Origin: Flectobacillus major DSM 103
GTDB lineage: Bacteria; Bacteroidota; Bacteroidia; Cytophagales; Spirosomataceae
Direction of reading: 5' to 3'
NCBI RefSeq assembly: GCF_000427405.1
Contig: NZ_KE386491.1
Span: forward strand, 4,349,812 to 4,413,811
Length of the DNA stretch: 64,000 nucleotides
Shown here: positions 8,324 to 16,726 of the stretch, one piece after another
How positions within the stretch are numbered: the stretch's first letter is position 1
Layout of the letters: each line of letters starts with the position of its first letter
Notes under the pieces: model-generated
Seen by the model: only the letters and a program-made list of their open reading frames with translations
The model's database searches: none
Told to the model about the DNA's origin: nothing
Program-made: the position numbers and the translations under genes

Positions 8324-10357
8324 CTAGTTCACTCTTTTGGGCGTAGGTTTATTGGTTTTTGGTAAAATAGCATCAGGTTTCATCGGAATCTTAACACTAT
8401 TTGGTTTTTGAGCTGGCGGAGGTGTCAGCGGGAATACCTGTCCTTTAAGGTTTCTTAACTGATAATCCTCTTCAGTCGAATCTTTTTGTACTGGTTTTGT
8501 ATCAGTTTTATTGGTACTGGTATTTCTAACACTTAGTACATTAAACAAATAGCTTTTATTCATCCATTTGGTTTCCATAGCTTTGCGTTGCACTTGCCCT
8601 TTTATGTATTTTTCAATACACAACGATGCAATAGGTGCAGCGTGTGTACCTCCAAAGCCCGCATTTTCTACAAATACAGCAATGGCTATTTTAGGGTTTT
8701 CTTTAGGGGCAAAAGCAATAAAAATGGCATGGTCTTCACCTTTTCTGTTTTGAGATGTACCTGTTTTTCCACAGATTTGGATGTCACTAATACGCGCTTC
8801 AGCAGCTACCGTACCCTGATTTACCGCTCCAACCATTCCTTCTATCACAGGCTCGAAATGACGGCGGTCGACACCCACCGAAACTTGTTCTTTGTATTTG
8901 GGGTCGATATTACCTATTTGATTAATCCCTTTTACCAAGTGCGGACGAATATACCAGCCTCGGTTAGCAATAATAGCAGCTACATTGGCCATTTTAAGAG
9001 GATTAATCACTAACTCTCCCTCACCAATACTCACCGAGTAAATATTAGAGAACTTCCAACGCAAAGGGCCTTTGTAGACTTTATCGTAGTATTCAACGCT
9101 TGGTAATTTACCTTTGGTTTCGTTAGGAAGGTCAACGCCTAATTCTTGGCCAATGCCAAATTTAGAAGCCATTTCATTCCATTTTTGAACTCCTACCGCC
9201 GACTTCTTAAAAACATTTTGTTCTTTATTGTTATAGATAATCCGTTTGAATACTTGATAAAAATAAGGGTTACAAGAGTTTTTGATACCCGCCTGAATAC
9301 TCGACGAATTACCCCCGCAGTGGCATTTTACAGGTGCTCCTGCATGTCCAAACCCAGTATGCTGAGTAATAACCCCCATTTGGAGGCCAATCAAAGCTTG
9401 TATAAGTTTGAAGGTTGATCCTGGGCGATAATACGCACTTGGAGGACGGTTGATTAATGGGTGTAGTGGGTCGAGGTTGAGGGTTTGGAAATATTTAGAG
9501 AACGTTCTTCCCGAAAGTTTACTAGGGTCATAACTTGGTGCCGACACCATCGCCAATATTTCGCCAGTTTGTGGCTCGATAGCCACCACACTACCCACTT
9601 TGTGTTGCATAAGGCTATCGGCATAGTCTTGTAAGGCAATATCTACCGAACTGATAAGATTTTTCCCAGCAATAGGCTCACGGTCAAACTCTCCATTTTT
9701 GAACGCCCCTTTTTCTACACCACGGCTATTGACCATCATGTATTTTTCGCCACGTTGTCCCCTCAGTTCATCTTCATAGAAGCGTTCTAGCCCTGTTACA
9801 CCCACATAATCGCCTTGGCGGTAATAGTCGTTGCCTTTTTCTTCTTCCTTGGCAAGACGTTCGGGGCTAATTTCGCCAACATACCCCAAGGCATTGGCCA
9901 TTCCTTTTGACTGATAGGTACGCAAAGAGCTAATCTGGAACGAAAACCCCGGATAATCTACCATAGCGTCTTGAACTCTGGCATGGTCTTCTTTAGATAA
10001 CTGACGCAAGAATAAAGATGGGCGAACAGGCGAAAATACCCTAGCCAAATGAGTTAAACTATCAAACTCGGCACGAGTAATATCGAACAGCCTACAAAAT
10101 TTGAGTGTATCCTGAACATGAGCTTTCTTAGGAGTAATATAAAGGTCATAAACAGGGGTATTATATACAATAAGCTTTTTGTTTCGGTCGTAAATTAACC
10201 CCCGAAATGGTGCTTGAACAATTTTGCGAATAGCGTTATTTTGGGCATCAAGCTTATAGGTATCATCTATAACTTGTAGGTAAAATAATCGCAGGATATA
10301 TATAATGGCTATTAATATAAAAAAACCTTGAATGAATCGTTTTCTAATCTCGTCCAC
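8324..10357 (-). CDS. mrdA: penicillin-binding protein 2 (elongation transpeptidase)
   Basis: This 677-residue class B PBP cross-links peptidoglycan in the periplasm with RodA. It has one N-terminal membrane anchor (about residues 10-28), a PBP dimerisation domain, and a transpeptidase domain with all three active-site motifs: S314-T-F-K, S361-C-N and K531-T-G. The segment RPPSAYYRPGSTFK is typical of PBP2. A Cys/His cluster (VKCHCGG, about 343-349) lies between SxxK and SxN. The C-terminal tail (about 615-677) is Pro/Lys/Thr-rich and probably disordered. The start codon appears to be GTG. It is transcribed with rodA downstream. Confidence 0.95.
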   Translation of the reverse strand: MDEIRKRFIQGFFILIAIIYILRLFYLQVIDDTYKLDAQNNAIRKIVQAPFRGLIYDRNKKLIVYNTPVYDLYITPKKAHVQDTLKFCRLFDITRAEFDSLTHLARVFSPVRPSLFLRQLSKEDHARVQDAMVDYPGFSFQISSLRTYQSKGMANALGYVGEISPERLAKEEEKGNDYYRQGDYVGVTGLERFYEDELRGQRGEKYMMVNSRGVEKGAFKNGEFDREPIAGKNLISSVDIALQDYADSLMQHKVGSVVAIEPQTGEILAMVSAPSYDPSKLSGRTFSKYFQTLNLDPLHPLINRPPSAYYRPGSTFKLIQALIGLQMGVITQHTGFGHAGAPVKCHCGGNSSSIQAGIKNSCNPYFYQVFKRIIYNNKEQNVFKKSAVGVQKWNEMASKFGIGQELGVDLPNETKGKLPSVEYYDKVYKGPLRWKFSNIYSVSIGEGELVINPLKMANVAAIIANRGWYIRPHLVKGINQIGNIDPKYKEQVSVGVDRRHFEPVIEGMVGAVNQGTVAAEARISDIQICGKTGTSQNRKGEDHAIFIAFAPKENPKIAIAVFVENAGFGGTHAAPIASLCIEKYIKGQVQRKAMETKWMNKSYLFNVLSVRNTSTNKTDTKPVQKDSTEEDYQLRNLKGQVFPLTPPPAQKPNSVKIPMKPDAILPKTNKPTPKRVN

Positions 10358-10554
10358 TTGCTTTACTATTTTTGATATATGGGAAGTTGTTGGCTTAAAT
10401 AAACTACTTTAGGCTTATTCTTACCACAATAACGTTGTAGTGAAGAGAATAAGACATAACAGAAATACAAAATTTGTTGTTTTTTGGGAATTTGTCAAAA
10501 AACAAATAAAATCATCATAAAATATTCAGATTAATAAAGGCATGTGGAGAAGTT

Positions 10555-10764
10555 TTATTCTTTGGGTAAACTTCTAATTAATAAATAGATAGCAGCACAA
10601 ATAAAAATCAACGAACAGCTAATCGAATACCAAGGTGTAGTAGTATGGAAGGTTTTGTCAAGCCAATTGCCAAGAAAAACGCCTCCTGCAATAGTTACAA
10701 GCATTTGTGTACCTGCACCCATATACCGCATATATTTGTTGGAATTGGGCGTTTCGTCTTTCAT
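10555..10764 (-). CDS. AtpZ/AtpI-like small membrane protein
   Basis: This 69-residue protein has two transmembrane helices and a Gly-rich first helix (MLVTIAGGVFLGNWLDKTF), as in AtpZ-type proteins that accompany F-type ATP synthase genes and aid assembly or Mg2+ transport. In many Bacteroidota the AtpZ-like gene precedes atpB, but here it sits about 9 kb away from atpB, upstream of PBP2 in the same direction. A separate membrane protein occupies the position before atpB (19348). The family call is likely, the role inferred. Confidence 0.7.
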   Translation of the reverse strand: MKDETPNSNKYMRYMGAGTQMLVTIAGGVFLGNWLDKTFHTTTPWYSISCSLIFICAAIYLLIRSLPKE

Positions 10765-10980
10765 GATTTTCTATAAAGTTCAGGATAATCTTTTTAGATA
10801 TATTCGTGGTATATCTTTACATTTAACAAAAATACTTAATTGGTACGGAATGTGATAATAAATTTGAGTTAATTTGCGTTAAAATTCGTAAGATTCATCC
10901 GTTATTGGTAGCAAAAGAGTGCCCTTAAGTAATTAGCAGAATAGTCTCGATTTGTAGCAATTTCCGCATATCTTCTTTTC

Positions 10981-13125
10981 ATGAATAAACTATCTTTTTT
11001 TTCTATTCTTTGTATGTTGGGGCTAGCTTTGGGCTGTTCCCAGTACAGTTCTGCTCCTATCAGTGTAGGTTTTCATAATGTCAATGCCAAATACAATGCG
11101 TTATTTCAAGCAAATCAAAAAATGGCAGAGGCCGAAAAAAAGCTCTTTGATGCTCGAAAGGATAATTACGCTCGTTTATTGCCTATTTTGTTGCCTTTAG
11201 ATTCGGCTGGTGCTTCGATTGTTTCCGAAGAATTAGCCTCAATTATCAAAAAAGCTTCGATGGTTGCCGAAAGGCATCAAAACTCCAAATGGCTCGACGA
11301 TGCCTATGTCGCTATTGCCAAAGCTCGTTTATTGAAAGAGGATTACAAAAATGCTATCGAAACCTTCAAATACGTTAACACTACTGCCAACGATGACAAT
11401 GCCCGTCATGCCGCTTTGATTGGCTTGATGCGTGCCTATACCGAGCAGAACGAATATGCTACGGCTTTGCGGGTGGCCGAGTTGTTGCGTGAAGAACCTC
11501 TCAACAAGCAAAATACCAAGAATTTTTACCTGACCAAAGCCTATTTGCATGAGCTTAAAGGGGAGTTTGGAATAGCTGTGGCAATTCTGGAAGAGGTATT
11601 GCCTATGATGAAGAAAAATGAGGAAAAAGCAAGAGTATTGTATGCCACCGCTCAATTGTACGAGGTATTAGATAAAAACGATAAAGCCGTAAAATACTAT
11701 GCTCTTGTAGGTAAAAATAGACCTTCTTATGAATTAAGGTTTTATGCAACCCTCAACGAAGCCCTTGTACAAGGACAAACAGGTAGCTTTGAGAAATTGC
11801 TAAAAGATGCCAAAAATAAAGAATTGCAGGACAAAATTTATGAAGCAATGGCCTCGTCAGAGATGCGAAAAGGGAATATTCAACAAGGGATTGCGTTGCT
11901 CAAAAAATCGGCAAGTATAAGCCAAGATACCAAGCAGCTACCTTATACCTATTTGACATTGGCCGATTTGTACTATACCAAGTTCAATAATTACGAAATG
12001 GCCGCCGCTTATTATGATAGCTGTATGGCTTTGTTGCCTCCCCAAGATGTTGAATATAAAAGAGTCAAGGAAAAACAACAGTTTTTGGGCGACTACGTTA
12101 AGCAAATTACGATTGTCAAAACAGAGGATTCTCTCCAAAGATTGGCAAAATTAACGCCTGCTCAATTAGACAGGGTTTTAGAATCAGTAATTCGTGAAAA
12201 GAAAGCCCAAGAGGAGGCTAACCTACAACGTGCTCAAGCTATTGTAAATGGGCAATCAGCTACAACTGCTACAACACCTTTTGTAGACCCTAATCGAACA
12301 GATTGGTATTTTTCTAATCCTATGGTTGTAAATCAGGGAAAATCAACATTTACTGCTCGCTGGGGAAATAGGGCTTTGGAAGATAACTGGCGAAGAAGCA
12401 ATCGTGATGATGCCATTTCGTTTGGTAATAATCCCAACAATACGCTTGTCGATAATTTGGGGGTATCTCGCAGTACCGACGATACACGAGATAATAATGA
12501 CTTGGCTTCACAAAAAAATGCCATGAAAGCCAAAATTCCATTTTCGGCCGAGGCTCTGGTGGCATCTAATAAAAAAAGAGAAGATGCCTTGTTTGAGTTG
12601 GGTAAAATTTTCAAACTAAGTTTGAATGAACCTCAAAAATCAATAGATACGTTTTTGAAGCTGCTCAACGAATACCCCAATACCTCGCACGAAGCCGAAG
12701 CCTTGTATTTGCTTTGTTTATTGCACGAAAATAATGCCACTCAGAAAGAGCTGTATCGTAAAAAGCTGTTCGACAAGTTTTCCGATTCTTATTATGCCCG
12801 TTTGCTCAAACGTGAAAATGTTCAGGAATTAACTTCCGATAAAGAATCAGAAGCACTTAAACTATATGCCGAAGCTTATAGCTATTATAGTCAGGCCAAC
12901 TATGTAGACGCTTTGTCTTTTGTAGAAACAGGACTCAAAGAATACCCCAATAGCCATATCGAAGACAAGCTAGTATTTTTGAAAGCATTGCTTTTAGCCA
13001 AAACCCAAAACTCGGAGGTATATATCAAGGCTCTTGATAGTTTCATCAAGGATTATCCTAAAAGTCAGCTTATCGGAATAGCCAAAGAACACCTCGTTGC
13101 AGCAAAGGCTTTGGTCAAAAACTAA
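10981..13125 (+). CDS. porW: TPR lipoprotein, PorW/SprE-like (type IX secretion, gliding)
   Basis: This 714-residue protein has a lipoprotein signal (LGLALGC, Cys19) and many degenerate tetratricopeptide helices in two blocks (about 60-330 and 535-710), separated by a Gln/Asn-rich linker with several basic residues. The segment after the lipobox (HNVNAKYNALFQANQKM, then LFDARKDNYARLLPI) resembles the conserved N-terminus of SprE/PorW, a periplasmic lipoprotein needed for T9SS secretion and gliding in Flavobacterium and Porphyromonas. It is shorter than the Flavobacterium protein, which is over 800 residues. A generic TPR lipoprotein is the alternative. It is transcribed alone, divergent from AtpZ. 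Confidence 0.75.
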   Translation: MNKLSFFSILCMLGLALGCSQYSSAPISVGFHNVNAKYNALFQANQKMAEAEKKLFDARKDNYARLLPILLPLDSAGASIVSEELASIIKKASMVAERHQNSKWLDDAYVAIAKARLLKEDYKNAIETFKYVNTTANDDNARHAALIGLMRAYTEQNEYATALRVAELLREEPLNKQNTKNFYLTKAYLHELKGEFGIAVAILEEVLPMMKKNEEKARVLYATAQLYEVLDKNDKAVKYYALVGKNRPSYELRFYATLNEALVQGQTGSFEKLLKDAKNKELQDKIYEAMASSEMRKGNIQQGIALLKKSASISQDTKQLPYTYLTLADLYYTKFNNYEMAAAYYDSCMALLPPQDVEYKRVKEKQQFLGDYVKQITIVKTEDSLQRLAKLTPAQLDRVLESVIREKKAQEEANLQRAQAIVNGQSATTATTPFVDPNRTDWYFSNPMVVNQGKSTFTARWGNRALEDNWRRSNRDDAISFGNNPNNTLVDNLGVSRSTDDTRDNNDLASQKNAMKAKIPFSAEALVASNKKREDALFELGKIFKLSLNEPQKSIDTFLKLLNEYPNTSHEAEALYLLCLLHENNATQKELYRKKLFDKFSDSYYARLLKRENVQELTSDKESEALKLYAEAYSYYSQANYVDALSFVETGLKEYPNSHIEDKLVFLKALLLAKTQNSEVYIKALDSFIKDYPKSQLIGIAKEHLVAAKALVKN

Positions 13126-13143
13126 AACTATTCAAAAATTATG

Positions 13144-13151
13144 TACTTTTG
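13144..13151 (+). promoter_or_regulatory. candidate -7 promoter element for the glycosyltransferase gene
   Basis: TACTTTTG matches the Bacteroidota -7 consensus TAnnTTTG and lies 37 bp before the ATG at 13189. No clear TTTG -33 element is at the right distance, so confidence is low. Confidence 0.35.
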
Positions 13152-13188
13152 TCAAAATTATTGTCACTGTCACAATTGACAATTTACT

Positions 13189-14844
13189 ATGCAGACAAGA
13201 CACTTACATTACCTTTTAATAACTGCTCTTGGGGCAGTTTTTTTTATCCCTTTCATTGGTTCATCTCATTTGTTTGATTGGGATGAAATCAACTTTGCCG
13301 AATCGGCTAGAGAAATGATACTGACAGGCAACTATGCTACTGTTCAAATCAACTACCAACCATTTTGGGAAAAACCGCCTTTATTTTTCTGGATGCAAGT
13401 GCTATCTATGAAGCTTTTTGGGGTATTTGAGGCAGGATCAAGTTTCTCTCCCGAATTTGGGGCTCGCTTTCCCAATGCTATCATTGGTATTATTACCTTG
13501 TTGGTATTTTATCATATTGGCAAAAAACTGTATAATCCAAAATTTGGTATACTTTGGGTTTTGGGCTATGTAGGTTCATTTACGCCGCACCTTTATTTCA
13601 AATCGGGTATTATTGACCCCACCTTCAATCTATTTATCTTTTTGGGTATTTGGTTTTTATCACAAAGCTTGTCAATTACGGGTACATTTCTAACGCCGCA
13701 CAAAAAACGCTACGCTATGCTATCGGGTTTGTTTGTGGGCTTGGCTATTCTTACCAAAGGGCCTGTTGGCGGGCTTATTTGGGGGCTTACCTTTGTTACT
13801 TATTGGGGGGTAAATCGTTTTAGCAAACAAATATTATTAGATGCCCTAAAACCTGTATTTATTGCTATCGGAATAGCTTTTCTGGTAGCCTGTATATGGT
13901 TTGGGCTTTCTATTTATCAAAATGGATGGGGTTTATTCCTAGAGTTTATTCAATATCAGATTCGATTACTAACGACGGGCGATGCTGGCCACGAACAACC
14001 CTTTTATTATCATTTCTTGGTGGTTTTGGTGGGTTGTTTTCCTATTTCGGTTTTGGCTATTCGAGCTATGATGCCTACCCGAGATGTATACCAAGCCAAT
14101 ATCGAAGCTGAGCTATTTAAGAAATGGATGCTATACCTATTTTGGGTAGTGATGATATTATTTACTATTGTCAAAACCAAAATTGTACATTATTCATCTA
14201 TGGCATGGTTTCCTGTTTCATTTTTGGCAGCTTATCATGTGTACCAGATTTTAGAAGGGCAATGGAAGTGGTCGAAGTGGGTGAGTTTTGGATTAATTTT
14301 TATAGGGTGTACAATGGCAATAGCCCTAACGGCTGTACCACTTGTAGGACAATATGCCACTCAGATTATTCCTTATATCAAGGATGATTTTGCCGTAGCA
14401 AATCTTCAAGCAAAAGTTACTTGGAATGGCTGGGAACAATACATTGGCTTGAGTTATTTGGTAGGAGTCGTAGTGTTGGTTTGGCAACATAAAATAAAGG
14501 AACTCTATCTCCTCACGGCTATTTGTTTGTTTTTGTATTCTGCCATTGTTGTTCGTAAAATAGAGGGGTATTCTCAGCGTGCTGCAATTAGTTTTTATGA
14601 GTCGTTGAAAGGACAAGATGTATATGTTGAGCCAATAGGCTTTAAATCGTATGCACAGCTTTTTTATTTTCAAAAGCAACCCAACCAACCTTTAAGAACT
14701 GAAGCGTATTTGCTGAACGAACCACATTTAGATAAACCTGCATATTTTGTGATGAAGATAACCGCAGACAGTGCTACCAAAGCAAACCCTAATTTACAGT
14801 TGATAAAAGAAGAAAACGGTTTTCTGTTTTATAAAAGAAAATAG
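13189..14844 (+). CDS. ArnT-like GT-C glycosyltransferase (PMT/GT39-GT83 type)
   Basis: This 551-residue membrane protein has about a dozen hydrophobic segments. The first periplasmic loop holds D30-W-D32-E33, the acidic catalytic motif of the PMT/ArnT superfamily, followed by FAESAREM and FWEKPPLFFW, both typical of ArnT-like polyprenyl-phosphate-sugar-dependent transferases. Such enzymes move a sugar from a lipid-phosphate donor to lipid A, protein or another acceptor on the periplasmic side. The acceptor is not predictable here; no lipid A or glycoprotein gene is adjacent. The gene is bounded by a hairpin terminator that overlaps its stop codon. Confidence 0.85.
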   Translation: MQTRHLHYLLITALGAVFFIPFIGSSHLFDWDEINFAESAREMILTGNYATVQINYQPFWEKPPLFFWMQVLSMKLFGVFEAGSSFSPEFGARFPNAIIGIITLLVFYHIGKKLYNPKFGILWVLGYVGSFTPHLYFKSGIIDPTFNLFIFLGIWFLSQSLSITGTFLTPHKKRYAMLSGLFVGLAILTKGPVGGLIWGLTFVTYWGVNRFSKQILLDALKPVFIAIGIAFLVACIWFGLSIYQNGWGLFLEFIQYQIRLLTTGDAGHEQPFYYHFLVVLVGCFPISVLAIRAMMPTRDVYQANIEAELFKKWMLYLFWVVMILFTIVKTKIVHYSSMAWFPVSFLAAYHVYQILEGQWKWSKWVSFGLIFIGCTMAIALTAVPLVGQYATQIIPYIKDDFAVANLQAKVTWNGWEQYIGLSYLVGVVVLVWQHKIKELYLLTAICLFLYSAIVVRKIEGYSQRAAISFYESLKGQDVYVEPIGFKSYAQLFYFQKQPNQPLRTEAYLLNEPHLDKPAYFVMKITADSATKANPNLQLIKEENGFLFYKRK

Positions 14845-14869
14845 TGAGTTGTTCGTCAACTCACTATTT
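14839..14869. terminator. bidirectional hairpin terminator between the glycosyltransferase gene and metX
   Basis: The 13-bp perfect arms 14839-14851 and 14857-14869 flank the loop TTCGT. The plus-strand stop codon (14842-14844) lies inside the left arm. On the minus strand the hairpin is followed by TTTTCTTTT-like sequence, so it probably ends the metX operon as well. Confidence 0.8.
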
Positions 14870-14893
14870 CAAGTATCTTCTGCTTATTAATCC

Positions 14894-15985
14894 TTAGTTT
14901 ATGGTTGAAACAGTTTGTTTAGTTTCTAAATTTTTGAAAAAAGCATACATAGGATTTACATCTAGCTTGACAAATTTTTGCCAAACCTTAATAGCTTTTG
15001 TAATAAGCTCATTCTCGATCAAGAAACCATCATGGCCATAAAGCGAGTCTAGGGCTTGGAAGGTTGCTCCTGGAATATGTTTGGCCAAAAAAGCCTGTTC
15101 ATTGATAGGAAATAGGGCATCGGACTTAATACCCATTACCAACGTTTTGGCTTTGATTTGTGACAAAGCATTTATTACACCACCACGTCCACGACCAACA
15201 TCCTGCGAGTCCATCACCTGCGAAAGTACATAATACGAAAAAGCATTGAAACGCTGCGATAGCTTTTCGCCCTGATACCTTTGGTAAGTTACAGCACGAT
15301 AAGGTTTGTCTAAACCTTCGTCTCGACGAGCTTGCGTTACTTCGTATGTTTCATAGTTGCGATACGAAATCAAAGCAGTGGCTCGTGCTGCCTTCATTCC
15401 ATTTAGGCCAGCGGTAACACTTCTTTCGGGCCAAGTTGGGTCAACTTCAATGGCCATTCTTTGCGACTCGTTAAAAGCTATTCCCCAGGGTGAATGTTGA
15501 GCATTGGTGGCTATCAAAATAAGGTTTTCGATTAATTCAGGCTGAGAAATGGCCCATTCTACCGCCTGTTGCCCACCCAACGAGCCACCTACACAAGTTT
15601 TTATTTTGTGAATACCCAGATGTTCTCTCAACAAATCAAAAGAATTGACAATATCTCTGATGGTAATTGTAGGAAAATCATGGAAGTAAGGTTCGCCTGT
15701 TGTAGGATTAATAGACAATGGCCCTGTACTGCCATAATGCGAGCCTAAAACATTGACACAAACAATAAAGCAACTATCTGGGTCGAAAAGCTTACCACGA
15801 CCAACCAGCCCCTGCCACCAGTCGGCCACATCTTGGCTTCCAGTAAAAGCATGACAAATCCAAACGACATTAGAACAATCGCTATTAATTTTACCCAAAG
15901 CTTGGTAGGCTAATTCTACCTCTGGTAGTACACCTCCTGCCTCTAAGGTAAAAGGAAATGGGTATTTGAAAGTATTCGAGTTCAA
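14894..15985 (-). CDS. metX: homoserine O-acetyltransferase
   Basis: MetX acetylates homoserine with acetyl-CoA, committing it to methionine synthesis. The 363-residue alpha/beta hydrolase has the nucleophile Ser135 in GGSLGGQQAVEW, and the remaining triad residues Asp289 (GIKSDALFP) and His318 (YGHDGF). HAFTGSQD (45-52) and GSTGP are also typical. Succinyl specificity cannot be excluded from motifs alone. The start appears to be TTG at 15985, as no in-frame ATG fits. It lies 45 bp downstream of an 80-residue gene and both are behind a SAM-I riboswitch, so expression should fall when S-adenosylmethionine is plentiful. No O-acetylhomoserine sulfhydrylase is adjacent. Confidence 0.92.
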   Translation of the reverse strand: MNSNTFKYPFPFTLEAGGVLPEVELAYQALGKINSDCSNVVWICHAFTGSQDVADWWQGLVGRGKLFDPDSCFIVCVNVLGSHYGSTGPLSINPTTGEPYFHDFPTITIRDIVNSFDLLREHLGIHKIKTCVGGSLGGQQAVEWAISQPELIENLILIATNAQHSPWGIAFNESQRMAIEVDPTWPERSVTAGLNGMKAARATALISYRNYETYEVTQARRDEGLDKPYRAVTYQRYQGEKLSQRFNAFSYYVLSQVMDSQDVGRGRGGVINALSQIKAKTLVMGIKSDALFPINEQAFLAKHIPGATFQALDSLYGHDGFLIENELITKAIKVWQKFVKLDVNPMYAFFKNLETKQTVSTIN

Positions 15986-16030
15986 GGTATTATATGGTGT
16001 CTATTTGAGAAAGTTTTACAAAACAAACCA

Positions 16031-16273
16031 CTAACAAGAAGCTAGTAGCTCCTGAATCGTATCGAAAGACTCTTCGTATTCCCAGTACATTTGTCGTCCA
16101 AATGCCGAGCTAACCAACACATATTGCTTACTAACCGACTGAATACGCTCAACTGCTACAAGCTTGAGTGCAGGTTTTTCTACCTTGACACTTTCCACAA
16201 TTTCCTGATTATTGGCATCATAGCCATGAACAATAAGGTAGTTTCCTACCGTAATGGGGATAAACTTTTTCAT
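16031..16273 (-). CDS. 80-residue hypothetical protein in the SAM-riboswitch operon
   Basis: I do not recognise this family. The 80-residue product has no signal peptide or membrane segment; it is predicted mostly beta (alternating hydrophobics such as YLIVHGYD and LKLVAVERI, later KQYVLVSSAFGRQMYWEYEE) and ends in Cys. It is the first gene behind the SAM-I riboswitch and precedes metX by 45 bp, so it is almost surely controlled by SAM and linked to methionine metabolism. It could be a small regulator or partner of MetX, but nothing in the sequence tells which. The ATG at 16271-16273 is the only good start. Confidence 0.7.
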   Translation of the reverse strand: MKKFIPITVGNYLIVHGYDANNQEIVESVKVEKPALKLVAVERIQSVSKQYVLVSSAFGRQMYWEYEESFDTIQELLASC

Positions 16274-16400
16274 AAATGCGTACAGAATAAATAGTCACAA
16301 CCAATGTGACAGTAAAACGATAAATCGTAAACCTGACGAATACTGTACAGCAAGAATCTGTGAAAAGTAGCTGGATAAGTTCTTCGTAATTGGTTTATAT

Positions 16401-16507
16401 TTCCCGATAAAACTTTTATCAGGTAGGAATTAGCACCTTGCCTTTACGAATCGGTAGGTTGCCAGAAGTTCATAGAGCCTATTCTCTCCCTTCTTCTTTA
16501 TAAATCA
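16401..16507 (-). ncRNA. SAM-I (S-box) riboswitch
   Basis: Read on the minus strand, the conserved S-box core is present in order: an A/G-rich P2 side (16481-16498), GGCTCTATGAA (16469-16479), GGCAACC (16457-16463), a variable P3/P4 arm, and AAGGTGCTAATTCC (16426-16439). The 3' strand of P1 (GATAAAA region, 16411-16420) can instead pair with the following TTTTATCGGG (16401-16410) to form a competing 10-bp hairpin, a plausible expression switch. It controls the 80-residue gene and metX. SAM-I aptamers normally turn off methionine genes when SAM binds. Confidence 0.92.
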
Positions 16508-16542
16508 ACTACTACTTGTGAAGAGTAATTGACTTGATGTTG

Positions 16543-16574
16543 CAAAGTAAAAGTTGGAACACGGGAAAAGCAAA
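16543..16574 (-). promoter_or_regulatory. promoter of the SAM-riboswitch/metX operon
   Basis: On the minus strand TTTG (16571-16574) is followed after exactly 20 bp by TTACTTTG (16543-16550), one mismatch from the Bacteroidota -33/-7 pair TTTG-N20-TAnnTTTG. The predicted start of transcription is near 16535, some 30 nt ahead of the riboswitch P1 helix. Confidence 0.7.
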
Positions 16575-16726
16575 TGTTTTGAGAAGAGATTCTGTTTTTT
16601 AGGTTAAAATACCATAGTTGATTGATAATTTTATTGTTATTTTACAATTTTAAGGATAACCTTAAACCTATCAAGTAAGCATACTCTCTTACTTAGCTCT
16701 TGTAGACGTTCTAAAACCCATTTATT

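Noticed and set aside
8568-9418. Plus-strand frames inside the PBP2 gene
   Set aside because: Shadows of the minus-strand mrdA gene, which has all catalytic motifs.
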